Source of the DNA: an uncultured bacterium | GTDB taxonomy: Bacteria; Acidobacteriota; UBA890 | Length of the DNA stretch: 5,695 nucleotides | Direction: 5' to 3' | Assembly (NCBI GenBank): GCA_937922775.1 | Contig: CALAKE010000569.1 | Span: 1 to 5,695, forward strand | Shown: in pieces, positions 1 to 5,501 of the stretch | Layout: each line of letters opens with the position of its first letter | How positions within the stretch are numbered: the first letter of the stretch is position 1 | Notes under the pieces: model-generated | What the model saw: only the letters and a program-made list of their open reading frames with translations | What the model was told of the DNA's origin: nothing | Databases searched by the model: none | Position numbers and translations under genes: made by a program

Positions 1-25
1 GGCTTCACCGATCAGTAGGTTGGTT

Positions 26-57
26 ACCGTGGGTGCCTCTCCGGAGTCACCCACGGT
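26..57 (+). other. Perfect 10-bp inverted repeat (hairpin)
   Basis: ACCGTGGGTG at 26-35 is exactly complementary to CACCCACGGT at 48-57. The 12-base loop contains the self-complementary CTCCGGAG (39-46). No T-tract follows, so this is not a textbook intrinsic terminator by itself. It sits 10 bases before a second, stronger hairpin. It could be the upstream part of a double terminator, a 3'-end stabilising structure, or part of a structured RNA cut by the window edge. The pairing is directly visible; the role is inferred. Confidence 0.5.
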
Positions 58-67
58 GTGAGTTGTA

Positions 68-108
68 GGCGAGTGGCAGGGCGCCCCGGTCCCTGCCGCT
101 CGCCTTTT
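68..108 (+). terminator. Rho-independent terminator of an upstream plus-strand transcript
   Basis: GGCGAGTGGCAGGG (68-81) pairs with CCCTGCCGCTCGCC (91-104) over 14 positions with a single G-U wobble and a 9-base loop. It is followed directly by TTTTCT. A long GC-rich stem plus a T-tract is the classic intrinsic terminator pattern. It points to a transcript coming from the left edge and insulates the GWxTD gene from read-through. The T-tract is short (four T, then CT-rich), so efficiency may be moderate. Confidence 0.75.
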
Positions 109-377
109 CTCTGCCTGGCCCGATCAACACGCCGGGCGCCGGCGGCAGCCGCTTGCGACATCGCTCGAGGAGAAGCGCCCGCACCTCACTTTCCTGCCGC
201 GCTCGATTGGCGCCGGGTGGGGGGCACGAGGCACAATATCCCCTAGTGATACAGGCACGCCGAGGGTGGAGTTTCCTTCAGGGCGCATGAAGCAGCGGAC
301 CCCAGATCCCCCAGGTCTCAAAGACGATGCTCGAGAATTGCTGGACGGCAAGGCAGTTGAGTGAAGCGAGTTTTCGA

Positions 378-2567
378 ATGCCCCGGCGCGCGGCGGCATT
401 CCTTGGGTGCACCGGCGTCGCCTGCGTGCTCGTGCTATTGCTGGCCCCTTCTCCCTCGCCCGGCTCAGCCCTGACGGATTCCGGCGAGGGGCAGCCGAGA
501 CGACTGCAGGAGCAGGAATCTCAGGAAGCCACGGCCCCGGAGCCGGCGCCACTCTCGGAGGACCACAAGAGGTGGCTAGAAGAAGATGTCGTCTACATCA
601 TATCGCCGATGGAGAAATCCTCGTTCGAGATGCTTACCTCCGATGGCGAACGAGATCTTTTCATCGAGTCCTTCTGGCGTGTGCGCGACCCGACACCCGG
701 CACTTTTCGAAACGAAGCGCGGGACGAACATGAACGCCGGATCGAGCACTCCAACCGCAGGTTGGGCAGAGAGTCGCCCCGACCCGGCTGGCGCTCCGAT
801 ATGGGTAGAATCTACATTCAGCTCGGAGAGCCACACGACATCGTGCGCCACGTCGATCCGCGGCAATTCTGGCCGATGGAAATCTGGCACTATTCAGGTG
901 ATCCCAGAACTTCGGACCTGCCCGCGTTCTTCTACGTCATGTTCTTTCAGCCCGAGCGTGCGGGTGAGTTCAAGATGTACGACCCGCACGCGGACGGTCC
1001 TCGTGCGTTGGCCAAGCAGATGAGCCTTCAGATGGGGGAGGAGCGCACCATCGTCCAGACCCTGCTGCAGAGTGTCGGCTATGAGGCGGCGATCGCCAGT
1101 CTGACCATGGACCTCGCGGAGCGGGCCGATTTCAATAGTGCATCTCCGTCTCCCCGAAACGCCTTCGTGGTTGCCGCGATCGAAGAGGCGCCTTACGAGG
1201 ACGTCGACGTGCGCTACGCTATGAGGTTCGCGGAACACCGTGGCAACGTCGAGGCCGACGTCGCGTTCGCCACGCTGCCGGTGCGTGTACTGGCCAAGTC
1301 ATTTTGGGACGATCGCGGTGTGCCCTTCCTTCACTATGCGGTCGAGATTCCGCCGGAAGGGATCCTTCTTGGTGAGTACGAGCGCGACTATTTTCTCGCT
1401 CTTTCCATCGGTCACGAAGTCTCCGACTTGCGCGGGCACGAGGTCACCGGTGACGTCCAGGAGCTCGAGCATCACTTCGATGAGGAACGGGCACGCGGCA
1501 TCGCTGCCCGTCCGCTGGCCTACTACGACCGTGTCGACCTGGTGCCAGGAATCTACGATGCGTCGTTTACAGTTCAGAACCCGATCTCCGGTGATCGCGC
1601 CACGGCCCGCAGTCGCACACTGGTGCCCGCACCGAACGAGTCCGATTGGCTGTTCAGCGATTTGCTCGTGGCCACTTCGTCTGTACCTCTGAACGAGATG
1701 GACCGGCGGGGGCCGCCGCGGCCCTTCCGCTTCAGCGGCGAGCAGTTCATTCCTCTCGTGACTGATGAGATTCCGGCAGGCGCGACCGTGGTGTTGTTCG
1801 CCCAGGTCGTGGCGCCTCAGAATGCCAGCCCTTCGGCGACCCTGACGGCACGTGGTTCTGTGATTGACGCTGAAGGCGCCGAGCATGCGGCTGCCTTCGG
1901 CGTGGATCGGCCAGCGGTTCCCGGACCGCAACCGACCGCCTTGCGGGTCACTTTGCCGCTCGTAGGCGTTCCCATGGGGGAGTATTGGCTGCGGATGACC
2001 GTCGAGCTGCCAGGGGTCGGCACGAGGACTCTGGATCAACAGATCGTAGTTTCGCCGGACGCAGCGACCTCCGTGGTTCCAGAAGTCATGCTGTCTGACG
2101 AGCTGGCGCCAGGAAACCTGCAGGAATATCAGATTCGCGGCATGCAGCATGTACGCAAGGGTGAGCTCGCCACCGCCGAGGAGATGTTCCGGGCCGGGGT
2201 GGCCTTGGATCCAACATCCATTGGATTGCGACGTGCCCTCGCTCAGCTTCTCATGGATCGCGCGGACTATGCCGGCGTCGTAGAGCAGGTCCGCGAGCTT
2301 GCGCAGCGCGGTGCGGCGCTGCCTTCCGACGCCCTGATGCAGAGCAAGGCACTGCGGCTGAACGGACAGGCCCAGGATGCGGTGGAGGTTGCCCGCTTGG
2401 TGTTGGAGCGCTGGCCCCCCACGACCCTCGCATGGAATACCTATGCTGAGGCCCTGGTGGCCTTCGGCGACACGGCCACAGCAGCCGATGCCTACCGTTC
2501 CTCACTTCTTCTGGATCCGGATCAACCCGAGGTCGAGGCCGCGCTGGCCCGTCTCACGGGCCAGTAG
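378..2567 (+). CDS. Exported GWxTD-domain protein with C-terminal TPR repeats
   Basis: A 729-residue protein of unknown function. The signature block is at residues 66-155: a tryptophan-rich start (KRWLEEDVVYII), ERDLFIESFWRVRDPTPGT (91-109), then GWRSD at 137-141 followed by GRIYIQLGEP. This is the arrangement of the GWxTD domain family, with serine replacing the usual threonine. Residues 1-31 look like a signal peptide (PRR, a long Ala/Leu/Val core, then GSA before L32), so export is likely. There is no convincing lipobox after the hydrophobic core. The middle (about 200-570) looks like beta-rich extracytoplasmic sequence. Residues 575-729 are helical repeats of TPR type (for example GELATAEEMFRAGVALDPT and GDTATAADAYRSSLLLDPD), which suggests protein-protein contacts. 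I chose ATG 378 because it puts the signal peptide at the N-terminus; ATG 327, 17 codons upstream in frame, is the alternative. Neither start has a strong Shine-Dalgarno. The gene stands alone between a terminator and convergent proS. Family assignment is confident; function is unknown. Confidence 0.88.
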   Translation: MPRRAAAFLGCTGVACVLVLLLAPSPSPGSALTDSGEGQPRRLQEQESQEATAPEPAPLSEDHKRWLEEDVVYIISPMEKSSFEMLTSDGERDLFIESFWRVRDPTPGTFRNEARDEHERRIEHSNRRLGRESPRPGWRSDMGRIYIQLGEPHDIVRHVDPRQFWPMEIWHYSGDPRTSDLPAFFYVMFFQPERAGEFKMYDPHADGPRALAKQMSLQMGEERTIVQTLLQSVGYEAAIASLTMDLAERADFNSASPSPRNAFVVAAIEEAPYEDVDVRYAMRFAEHRGNVEADVAFATLPVRVLAKSFWDDRGVPFLHYAVEIPPEGILLGEYERDYFLALSIGHEVSDLRGHEVTGDVQELEHHFDEERARGIAARPLAYYDRVDLVPGIYDASFTVQNPISGDRATARSRTLVPAPNESDWLFSDLLVATSSVPLNEMDRRGPPRPFRFSGEQFIPLVTDEIPAGATVVLFAQVVAPQNASPSATLTARGSVIDAEGAEHAAAFGVDRPAVPGPQPTALRVTLPLVGVPMGEYWLRMTVELPGVGTRTLDQQIVVSPDAATSVVPEVMLSDELAPGNLQEYQIRGMQHVRKGELATAEEMFRAGVALDPTSIGLRRALAQLLMDRADYAGVVEQVRELAQRGAALPSDALMQSKALRLNGQAQDAVEVARLVLERWPPTTLAWNTYAEALVAFGDTATAADAYRSSLLLDPDQPEVEAALARLTGQ
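2544..2564. repeat. 9-bp perfect inverted repeat ending at the GWxTD stop codon
   Basis: CTGGCCCGT (2544-2552) and ACGGGCCAG (2556-2564) are exact complements with a 3-base loop, ending one base before the TAG stop at 2565-2567. The hairpin would form in the GWxTD transcript and also in a proS read-through transcript. No T-tract follows on either strand, so it may act with Rho or protect the 3' end rather than terminate intrinsically. Confidence 0.45.
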
Positions 2568-2576
2568 GCCGCGGCC

Positions 2577-2637
2577 CGAGACTACGCCCCTCGACTCCAT
2601 AGATCCGGTGAGAGATGGGGACCCGCGATGAGTCTCG
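2577..2637. repeat. 7-bp inverted repeat spanning the convergent intergenic gap
   Basis: CGAGACT at 2577-2583 is exactly complementary to AGTCTCG at 2631-2637, enclosing 47 bases that include CCCC (2587-2590) and GGGG (2617-2620), which could extend a long stem-loop. It fills almost the whole 71-bp gap between the convergent GWxTD and proS stop codons. A bidirectional 3'-end structure is plausible, but there is no T-tract, and a chance match of this length is possible. Confidence 0.3.
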
Positions 2638-2638
2638 C

Positions 2639-4117
2639 TCAGTAAGCCTTGGCGAAGATGGCCAGATGCTTGGCGGGATTGTCGCAACGGACGCAGCTGC
2701 CCGCAGGCGCTTCCCGCCCGGACGGCAGGCAGCGAATGGTCGCTCGGGTCTCTTCCTGGATGGTGTTTTCGCAATCAGAGTCACCGCACCAGCCGGCCTC
2801 GATGAAGCCGCGCGGGCCCGACATGATCTCTCCGAAGGTTTCATAGTCGGAAACTTGGCGCGTCTGGTCGCCCATGAACTGCTTGGCGCGGTCGTACATG
2901 CTTTGCTGCAGCGAATCAAGCAGCGCCCGGACCTCGTCCGGAATCTGATCCAGGGGCACGAAGGCCTTCTCCCGATTGTCGCGCCGTACCAGGACCGCCT
3001 GGCCCTTGCCGACGTCACGTGGGCCGATCTCGGCGCGCACAGGCACACCGCGCAGCTCCCACTCGTTGTATTTCCAGCCAGGTGTGTACTCCTCCCGAGC
3101 GTCGAGGTGGACGCGGAAACCCTCGGCGGTGAGCATATCTTGTAGTGACCGGGCCGCTGGCAGAACGCTCTCGGTGAAATGCTTGCCGGGGATCGGCACG
3201 ATAACGACCTGATAAGGAGCAACCTTGGGAGGCAGCATCAGGCCTTTATCGTCGCCATGGGCCATGATGAGGGCGCCCATCAACCGCGTGGTCACGCCCC
3301 ATGATGTGGTCCATGCATACTTGAGCTGCTGGTCCTGGTCTTCGAAACGAATATTGAAGGCCTTGGCGAAGTTCTGCCCGAGGTTGTGCGAGGTGCCAGC
3401 CTGCAGGGCCCTGCCGTCTCCCATCATGGCTTCGAGGGTGTAGGTCCGCAGTGCTCCCGCGAACTTCTCGCTCTCGCTCTTGAGGCCGGTGATTACCGGA
3501 ATGGCCAGGTCGCTTTCCATGAAGTCGCGATAGATCTCGAGAATGCGCAGCGTCTCTTCTTCGGCCTCTTGCTCAGTAGCGTGCACCGTGTGGCCCTCCT
3601 GCCAGAGGAACTCCAGCGTCCGCAGGAAGAACTTGGTCACCTTCTCCCAGCGGACGATGTTGGCCCACTGGTTGATGAGCAAGGGCAGGTCGCGCCAGGA
3701 CTTGACCCACTTGCTGTAGAGACTGCAGATGATGGCCTCCGATGTGGGCCGCACGGCGAGCCGTTCTTCAAGGGGCTCATCGCCTCCGTGGGTGACCCAT
3801 GCGACCTCGGGAGCGAAACCTTCAACGTGCTCCGCCTCCTTCTTCAGGAGGCTTTCCGGAATGAACATCGGGAAATACGCATTTTGATGCCCCGTTGCTT
3901 TGAGCCGGGCATCGAGGCGGTCGCGGGAGTTCTCCCAGAGCGCATAGCCGTAGGGCCGGATCACCATACAACCCCTGACCGGGGTGTAGTCGCCGAGCTC
4001 GGCGCGCCTCACGATATCGATGTACCAGCGCGAGAAGTCCTCCGACTTCGGCGTGATCTCTGTGACGGTGTCGGGTTCGCTGCTCTGCGCTGCGTAGAGG
4101 TCTTCGTTTTCAGCCAT
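2639..4117 (-). CDS. proS: Prolyl-tRNA synthetase, archaeal/eukaryotic type
   Basis: Cytoplasmic class II aminoacyl-tRNA synthetase (492 residues) that joins proline to tRNA-Pro using ATP. The order of parts fits the short ProRS type that lacks the bacterial editing insertion. Motif 1 region is GCMVIRPYGYALWE (49-62) through FPMFIPES (82-89). RPTSEAI is at 123-129. Motif 2 region runs from RWEK (156-159) through FLRTLEFLWQEGHT (164-177). GTSHNLGQNFAKAF is at 241-254. Motif 3 arginine lies in GVTTRLMG (274-281). The anticodon-binding domain starts near APYQVVIVPIP (300-310). The C-terminal domain has cysteines 444, 449, 463, 475 and 478, matching the zinc-binding-like module of this class, and the chain ends in Tyr, a usual trait. 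The first ~25 residues are a variable extension before ITPKSEDFSRWY. No good Shine-Dalgarno precedes ATG 4117; another ATG 10 bases upstream is out of frame. The gene is divergent from comEA and convergent with the GWxTD gene. Many bacteria use this ProRS type, so its presence alone does not show recent transfer. Confidence 0.97.
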   Translation of the reverse strand: MAENEDLYAAQSSEPDTVTEITPKSEDFSRWYIDIVRRAELGDYTPVRGCMVIRPYGYALWENSRDRLDARLKATGHQNAYFPMFIPESLLKKEAEHVEGFAPEVAWVTHGGDEPLEERLAVRPTSEAIICSLYSKWVKSWRDLPLLINQWANIVRWEKVTKFFLRTLEFLWQEGHTVHATEQEAEEETLRILEIYRDFMESDLAIPVITGLKSESEKFAGALRTYTLEAMMGDGRALQAGTSHNLGQNFAKAFNIRFEDQDQQLKYAWTTSWGVTTRLMGALIMAHGDDKGLMLPPKVAPYQVVIVPIPGKHFTESVLPAARSLQDMLTAEGFRVHLDAREEYTPGWKYNEWELRGVPVRAEIGPRDVGKGQAVLVRRDNREKAFVPLDQIPDEVRALLDSLQQSMYDRAKQFMGDQTRQVSDYETFGEIMSGPRGFIEAGWCGDSDCENTIQEETRATIRCLPSGREAPAGSCVRCDNPAKHLAIFAKAY

Positions 4118-4156
4118 GGCGATTCATCGAGCGGAAAGGGGTGACTAGTAGTCCGA

Positions 4157-4210
4157 ATTATGGACCGAAACGGGAAAAGGCAAGCTAGCACGGGCATTTG
4201 AACCGGTCAA
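4157..4210 (-). promoter_or_regulatory. Candidate sigma-70-like promoter(s) for proS
   Basis: On the minus strand, TTGACC (plus coordinates 4205-4210, 5 of 6 to the -35 consensus) is followed after exactly 17 bases by TAGCTT (4182-4187). That is a poor -10 but is preceded by TGC, an extended -10 signature. This would give a leader of roughly 58 bases. A better -10, CATAAT (4157-4162, 5 of 6), lies closer to the gene, but its only -35 partner, TTGCCT (4178-4183), is at a short 15-base spacing. Either or both could be used. Assignment rests on consensus matching only. Confidence 0.35.
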
Positions 4211-4299
4211 TGTGACATGGAAGGCGGAAAACCCGCGGCCGCGGCCATCTCCTCAAGACATGGAGAACACACCAACCGCGGCGTTCGGCCGCAAACGAC

Positions 4300-4306
4300 A
4301 AGGAGG
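4300..4306 (+). promoter_or_regulatory. Shine-Dalgarno of comEA
   Basis: AAGGAGG lies 5 bases before ATG 4312 and is a near-perfect anti-16S match. It fixes the comEA start and is by far the strongest ribosome binding site in the window; the GWxTD, proS and fimT starts have weak or no match. Confidence 0.8.
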
Positions 4307-4311
4307 CATCG

Positions 4312-4644
4312 ATGCACACCTCATCGCTCCGCTTGACACTGGCGGGACTGCTTCTGCTATTGCTCGGTACTCTCGCTGTCCCTTCACCGGTGGCTGCCAG
4401 CCAGCAAACCAGCGCCGAGAGCCAAGCCCAGGAGAAGATAGAAATCAACTCCGCCACGGCGGAACAGCTTCAGCAAGTTCCCGGCATTGGCCCTACTCTG
4501 GCTGCCCGGATCATCGATTTCCGCGAGGAGCACGGCCCGTTCGAGCGCGTTGAGGACCTGCTCAACGTGCAGGGCATCGGTGTGCGTACTCTCGAGAACA
4601 TGCGCCCCTACCTCGAGGTAGAAGTGCCGAAACTGCTCAAATGA
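4312..4644 (+). CDS. comEA: ComEA-like secreted helix-hairpin-helix DNA-binding protein
   Basis: A 110-residue exported protein. Residues 1-29 form a signal peptide (short polar start, core AGLLLLLLGTLAV, then SPVAA before S30), followed by a short Gln/Ser/Glu-rich linker and one ComEA-type domain (about 43-103). That domain starts IEINSATAEQLQQ and carries two helix-hairpin-helix loops, PGIGPTLAARI (57-67) and QGIGVRTLENM (87-97). This motif pair binds double-stranded DNA non-specifically. In Gram-negative competence systems, ComEA is periplasmic and ratchets incoming DNA through the outer membrane. The size and single domain match the Gram-negative soluble form rather than the membrane-anchored Bacillus form. 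The start is set by the AGGAGG five bases upstream. The stop overlaps the next start (ATGA, 4641-4644), so it is probably co-translated with the prepilin gene. Small HhH proteins of this kind can have non-competence roles, so the competence role is inferred. Confidence 0.88.
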   Translation: MHTSSLRLTLAGLLLLLLGTLAVPSPVAASQQTSAESQAQEKIEINSATAEQLQQVPGIGPTLAARIIDFREEHGPFERVEDLLNVQGIGVRTLENMRPYLEVEVPKLLK

Positions 4645-5312
4645 CCAACTCGCCGCAGCGAGGCACGCCGTCGCATCCGCATCGCACGAGCGACGGCATG
4701 CGTGCATCGTGCCCAACTCCTTCGCGGAGCTGGGCACGATGTGCCGGCATGTCACTGCTGGAGGTGCTCGTTGCCTTGGCGCTGCTGTTGATCATGGTCG
4801 GGTACGTTGCCCCGAGCTTCGCTGAGTGGCGTGCGCAACAGCAACTCCGCGGCGCCCTCACGGCTTTGCAGCTCTCGGTCGTGAAGGCACGCACTGCCGC
4901 TCTATCCTCAGGGCGGGCGCATGGGCTGGCCTTCTCCCTGCGCAATGGCAATCTGTTTTGGGACACGGTAGTGGATGGTGACGGGGATGGCATCCGACGC
5001 GCCGACCTGGCAACTGGGGCCGACTTGCCTCTGGAACCGGAGCGCAGTCTCTCTGCCTGGTTCCCAGGCATTCGGCCGGGGCGCCCGACTGGAGTGCCCC
5101 CCTTGGCGGGAGGATCCGCGGGCAACGGCGGCCTAGCCTTGGGCCGGTCGAGAATCCTCGCTTCGGCCCCGGACGGTAGCACCAGCAGTGGCACCGTCTA
5201 CCTGTGCACCGACAGCGACTACGGGGCGGCACTGCGACTGTACGGACCTACCGGGCGCGATAGCGTCTGGTGGTGGAATTTTCGTCGCCAGACATGGGAG
5301 CCTCTGAAGTAG
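4641..5312 (+). CDS. fimT: FimT/GspH-type type IV prepilin
   Basis: A 223-residue minor (pseudo)pilin precursor. The class III prepilin signal is clear: after a 36-residue leader, A35-G36 is followed by MSLLEVLVALALLLIMVGYV, with cleavage expected after G36 and Glu41 as the conserved Glu5 of the mature chain. The hydrophobic helix (37-57) continues into an amphipathic stretch (FAEWRAQQQLRGALTALQLSVVKARTAAL) typical of the FimT/GspH family. The globular part (about 90-223) contains DGDGDGIRRAD (112-122), a calcium-loop-like motif, then LYGPTGRDSVWWW (200-212) and FRRQTW near the end. It should be inserted in the inner membrane, processed by PilD and added to a type IV pilus or type II secretion pseudopilus. 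The ATGA overlap with comEA, with no Shine-Dalgarno, suggests translational coupling. ATG 4698 is an alternative start giving a more usual 17-residue leader. The 36-residue leader is long and holds two strong inverted repeats. FimT versus GspH cannot be settled without the rest of the pilus genes. Confidence 0.85.
   Translation: MTNSPQRGTPSHPHRTSDGMRASCPTPSRSWARCAGMSLLEVLVALALLLIMVGYVAPSFAEWRAQQQLRGALTALQLSVVKARTAALSSGRAHGLAFSLRNGNLFWDTVVDGDGDGIRRADLATGADLPLEPERSLSAWFPGIRPGRPTGVPPLAGGSAGNGGLALGRSRILASAPDGSTSSGTVYLCTDSDYGAALRLYGPTGRDSVWWWNFRRQTWEPLK
4667..4697 (+). repeat. 8-bp perfect inverted repeat in the fimT leader
   Basis: GCCGTCGC (4667-4674) is exactly complementary to GCGACGGC (4690-4697), with a 15-base loop, just before the alternative ATG at 4698. 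In mRNA it would fold between the comEA stop and the prepilin core. It may affect coupled translation or initiation at 4698; the role is inferred. Confidence 0.4.
4705..4741 (+). repeat. Strong near-continuous hairpin inside the fimT leader
   Basis: CATCGTGCCCA (4705-4715) is exactly complementary to TGGGCACGATG (4731-4741). Inside it CTCC (4717-4720) pairs with GGAG (4725-4728) around the loop TTCGC, with one A-C mismatch between the two stems. This is the strongest long inverted repeat in the window apart from the terminator at 68-108. No T-tract follows. It ends 5 bases before the codon for the prepilin cleavage glycine, so it lies in translated leader unless the mature helix starts without a leader. 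Confidence 0.55.
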
Positions 5313-5501
5313 TCAGAGCTTCCAGCCGCCGAGTTGCGTAAGGGGCGTTTGCCAGGTTCGCATCTCTGGCCATTTCGGCCTTGATTACTACGTGTTTGTC
5401 GCCTGTTGGCGGCACTCGTAAGCCTATGGTAGCTTGGGACCGTCAAGCGGTATTCCCGCTTCACTACCGTTGGTTTCCGAAGTACTTCCCGAGAAGGTCC
5501 C
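5313..5501 (+). promoter_or_regulatory. Leader region upstream of gcvT
   Basis: A 189-bp intergenic region without an open frame I believe in. It should contain the end of the comEA-fimT transcript and the gcvT promoter. Promoter matches are poor: TATGGT (5425-5430) could be a -10, but the nearest -35-like TTGGCG (5406-5411) is only 13 bases away. Weak hairpins occur (GGCC 5369-5372 with GGCC 5377-5380, followed by TTGATT). AAGCGG (5445-5450) pairs with CCGCTT (5456-5461) and is flanked by GGTAG (5429-5433) and CTACC (5464-5468), giving a nested stem with an asymmetric internal loop. I looked for the conserved cores of a glycine riboswitch, which often precedes gcvT, and did not recognise one. 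Confidence 0.45.

Larger units (their letters stand above)
1..377. other. Non-coding region upstream of the GWxTD gene
   Basis: No convincing gene is seen here. All three plus-strand frames hit a stop within the first 67 bases (TAG at 16-18, TGA at 58-60, TAG at 65-67), so a plus-strand gene ending at or before the left edge is possible, but too little remains to identify it. Two hairpins occupy 26-104 and are listed separately. The rest (109-377) is GC-rich and presumably carries the promoter of the downstream GWxTD gene. The best match I can find is TTGGCG at 207-212 with CACAAT at 232-237, but the 19-bp spacer and imperfect hexamers make this weak. Short open frames across 58-552 on either strand give arginine- and proline-rich, low-complexity translations without recognisable domains, and I treat them as chance. 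Confidence 0.6.
4118..4311. other. Divergent promoter region between proS and comEA
   Basis: This 194-bp gap separates two divergently transcribed starts and should contain promoters for both. The proS-side candidates are listed separately. On the comEA side I see a strong ribosome binding site but no convincing promoter hexamers. TTGAAC at 4198-4203 could be a -35 element, but no -10 lies at the right distance. The gap also contains a perfect 12-bp palindrome, CCGCGGCCGCGG (4233-4244), a small GC hairpin (GCGGC 4278-4282 with GCCGC 4288-4292), and an imperfect dyad around ACCGGT (4202-4207). Confidence 0.5.

Noticed and set aside
1..18. Last five codons of a possible upstream gene (GFTDQ then TAG)
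   Set aside because: Five residues cannot support a gene call, and the other two frames also reach a stop soon after. Mentioned only in the description of the non-coding region.
58..246. Plus-strand open frame of 62 codons
   Set aside because: Starts before the terminator hairpin and reads through it; Cys/Arg/Pro-rich with no domain. GC-rich DNA readily produces such frames.
124..552. Minus-strand open frame of 142 codons overlapping the start of the GWxTD gene
   Set aside because: Low-complexity Arg/Pro/Ala-rich translation with no recognisable domain, antisense to the signal-peptide region of a well-supported gene and overlapping non-coding DNA.
1299..2150. Minus-strand 283-codon frame inside the GWxTD gene
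   Set aside because: Fully antisense to a coding sequence with a clear family signature; its translation has no recognisable features.
3386..4144. Plus-strand 252-codon frame and another at 2615-3145 antisense to proS
   Set aside because: Both are shadows of the strongly conserved prolyl-tRNA synthetase; long antisense frames are expected in GC-rich genes.
4214..4264. Direct repeat GACATGGA (4214-4221 and 4257-4264) upstream of comEA
   Set aside because: Eight bases, two copies, no symmetric placement relative to a promoter; could easily be chance.
5054..5070. Inverted repeat TGCCTGG-TTC-CCAGGCA inside the prepilin gene
   Set aside because: Short loop and stem deep inside coding sequence, with no nearby gene boundary; likely a by-product of Trp/Pro/Gly codons.
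5313..5501. Glycine riboswitch upstream of gcvT
   Set aside because: Looked for because of the gene, but I could not recognise the conserved core elements or tandem aptamers. A covariance-model scan would settle it.
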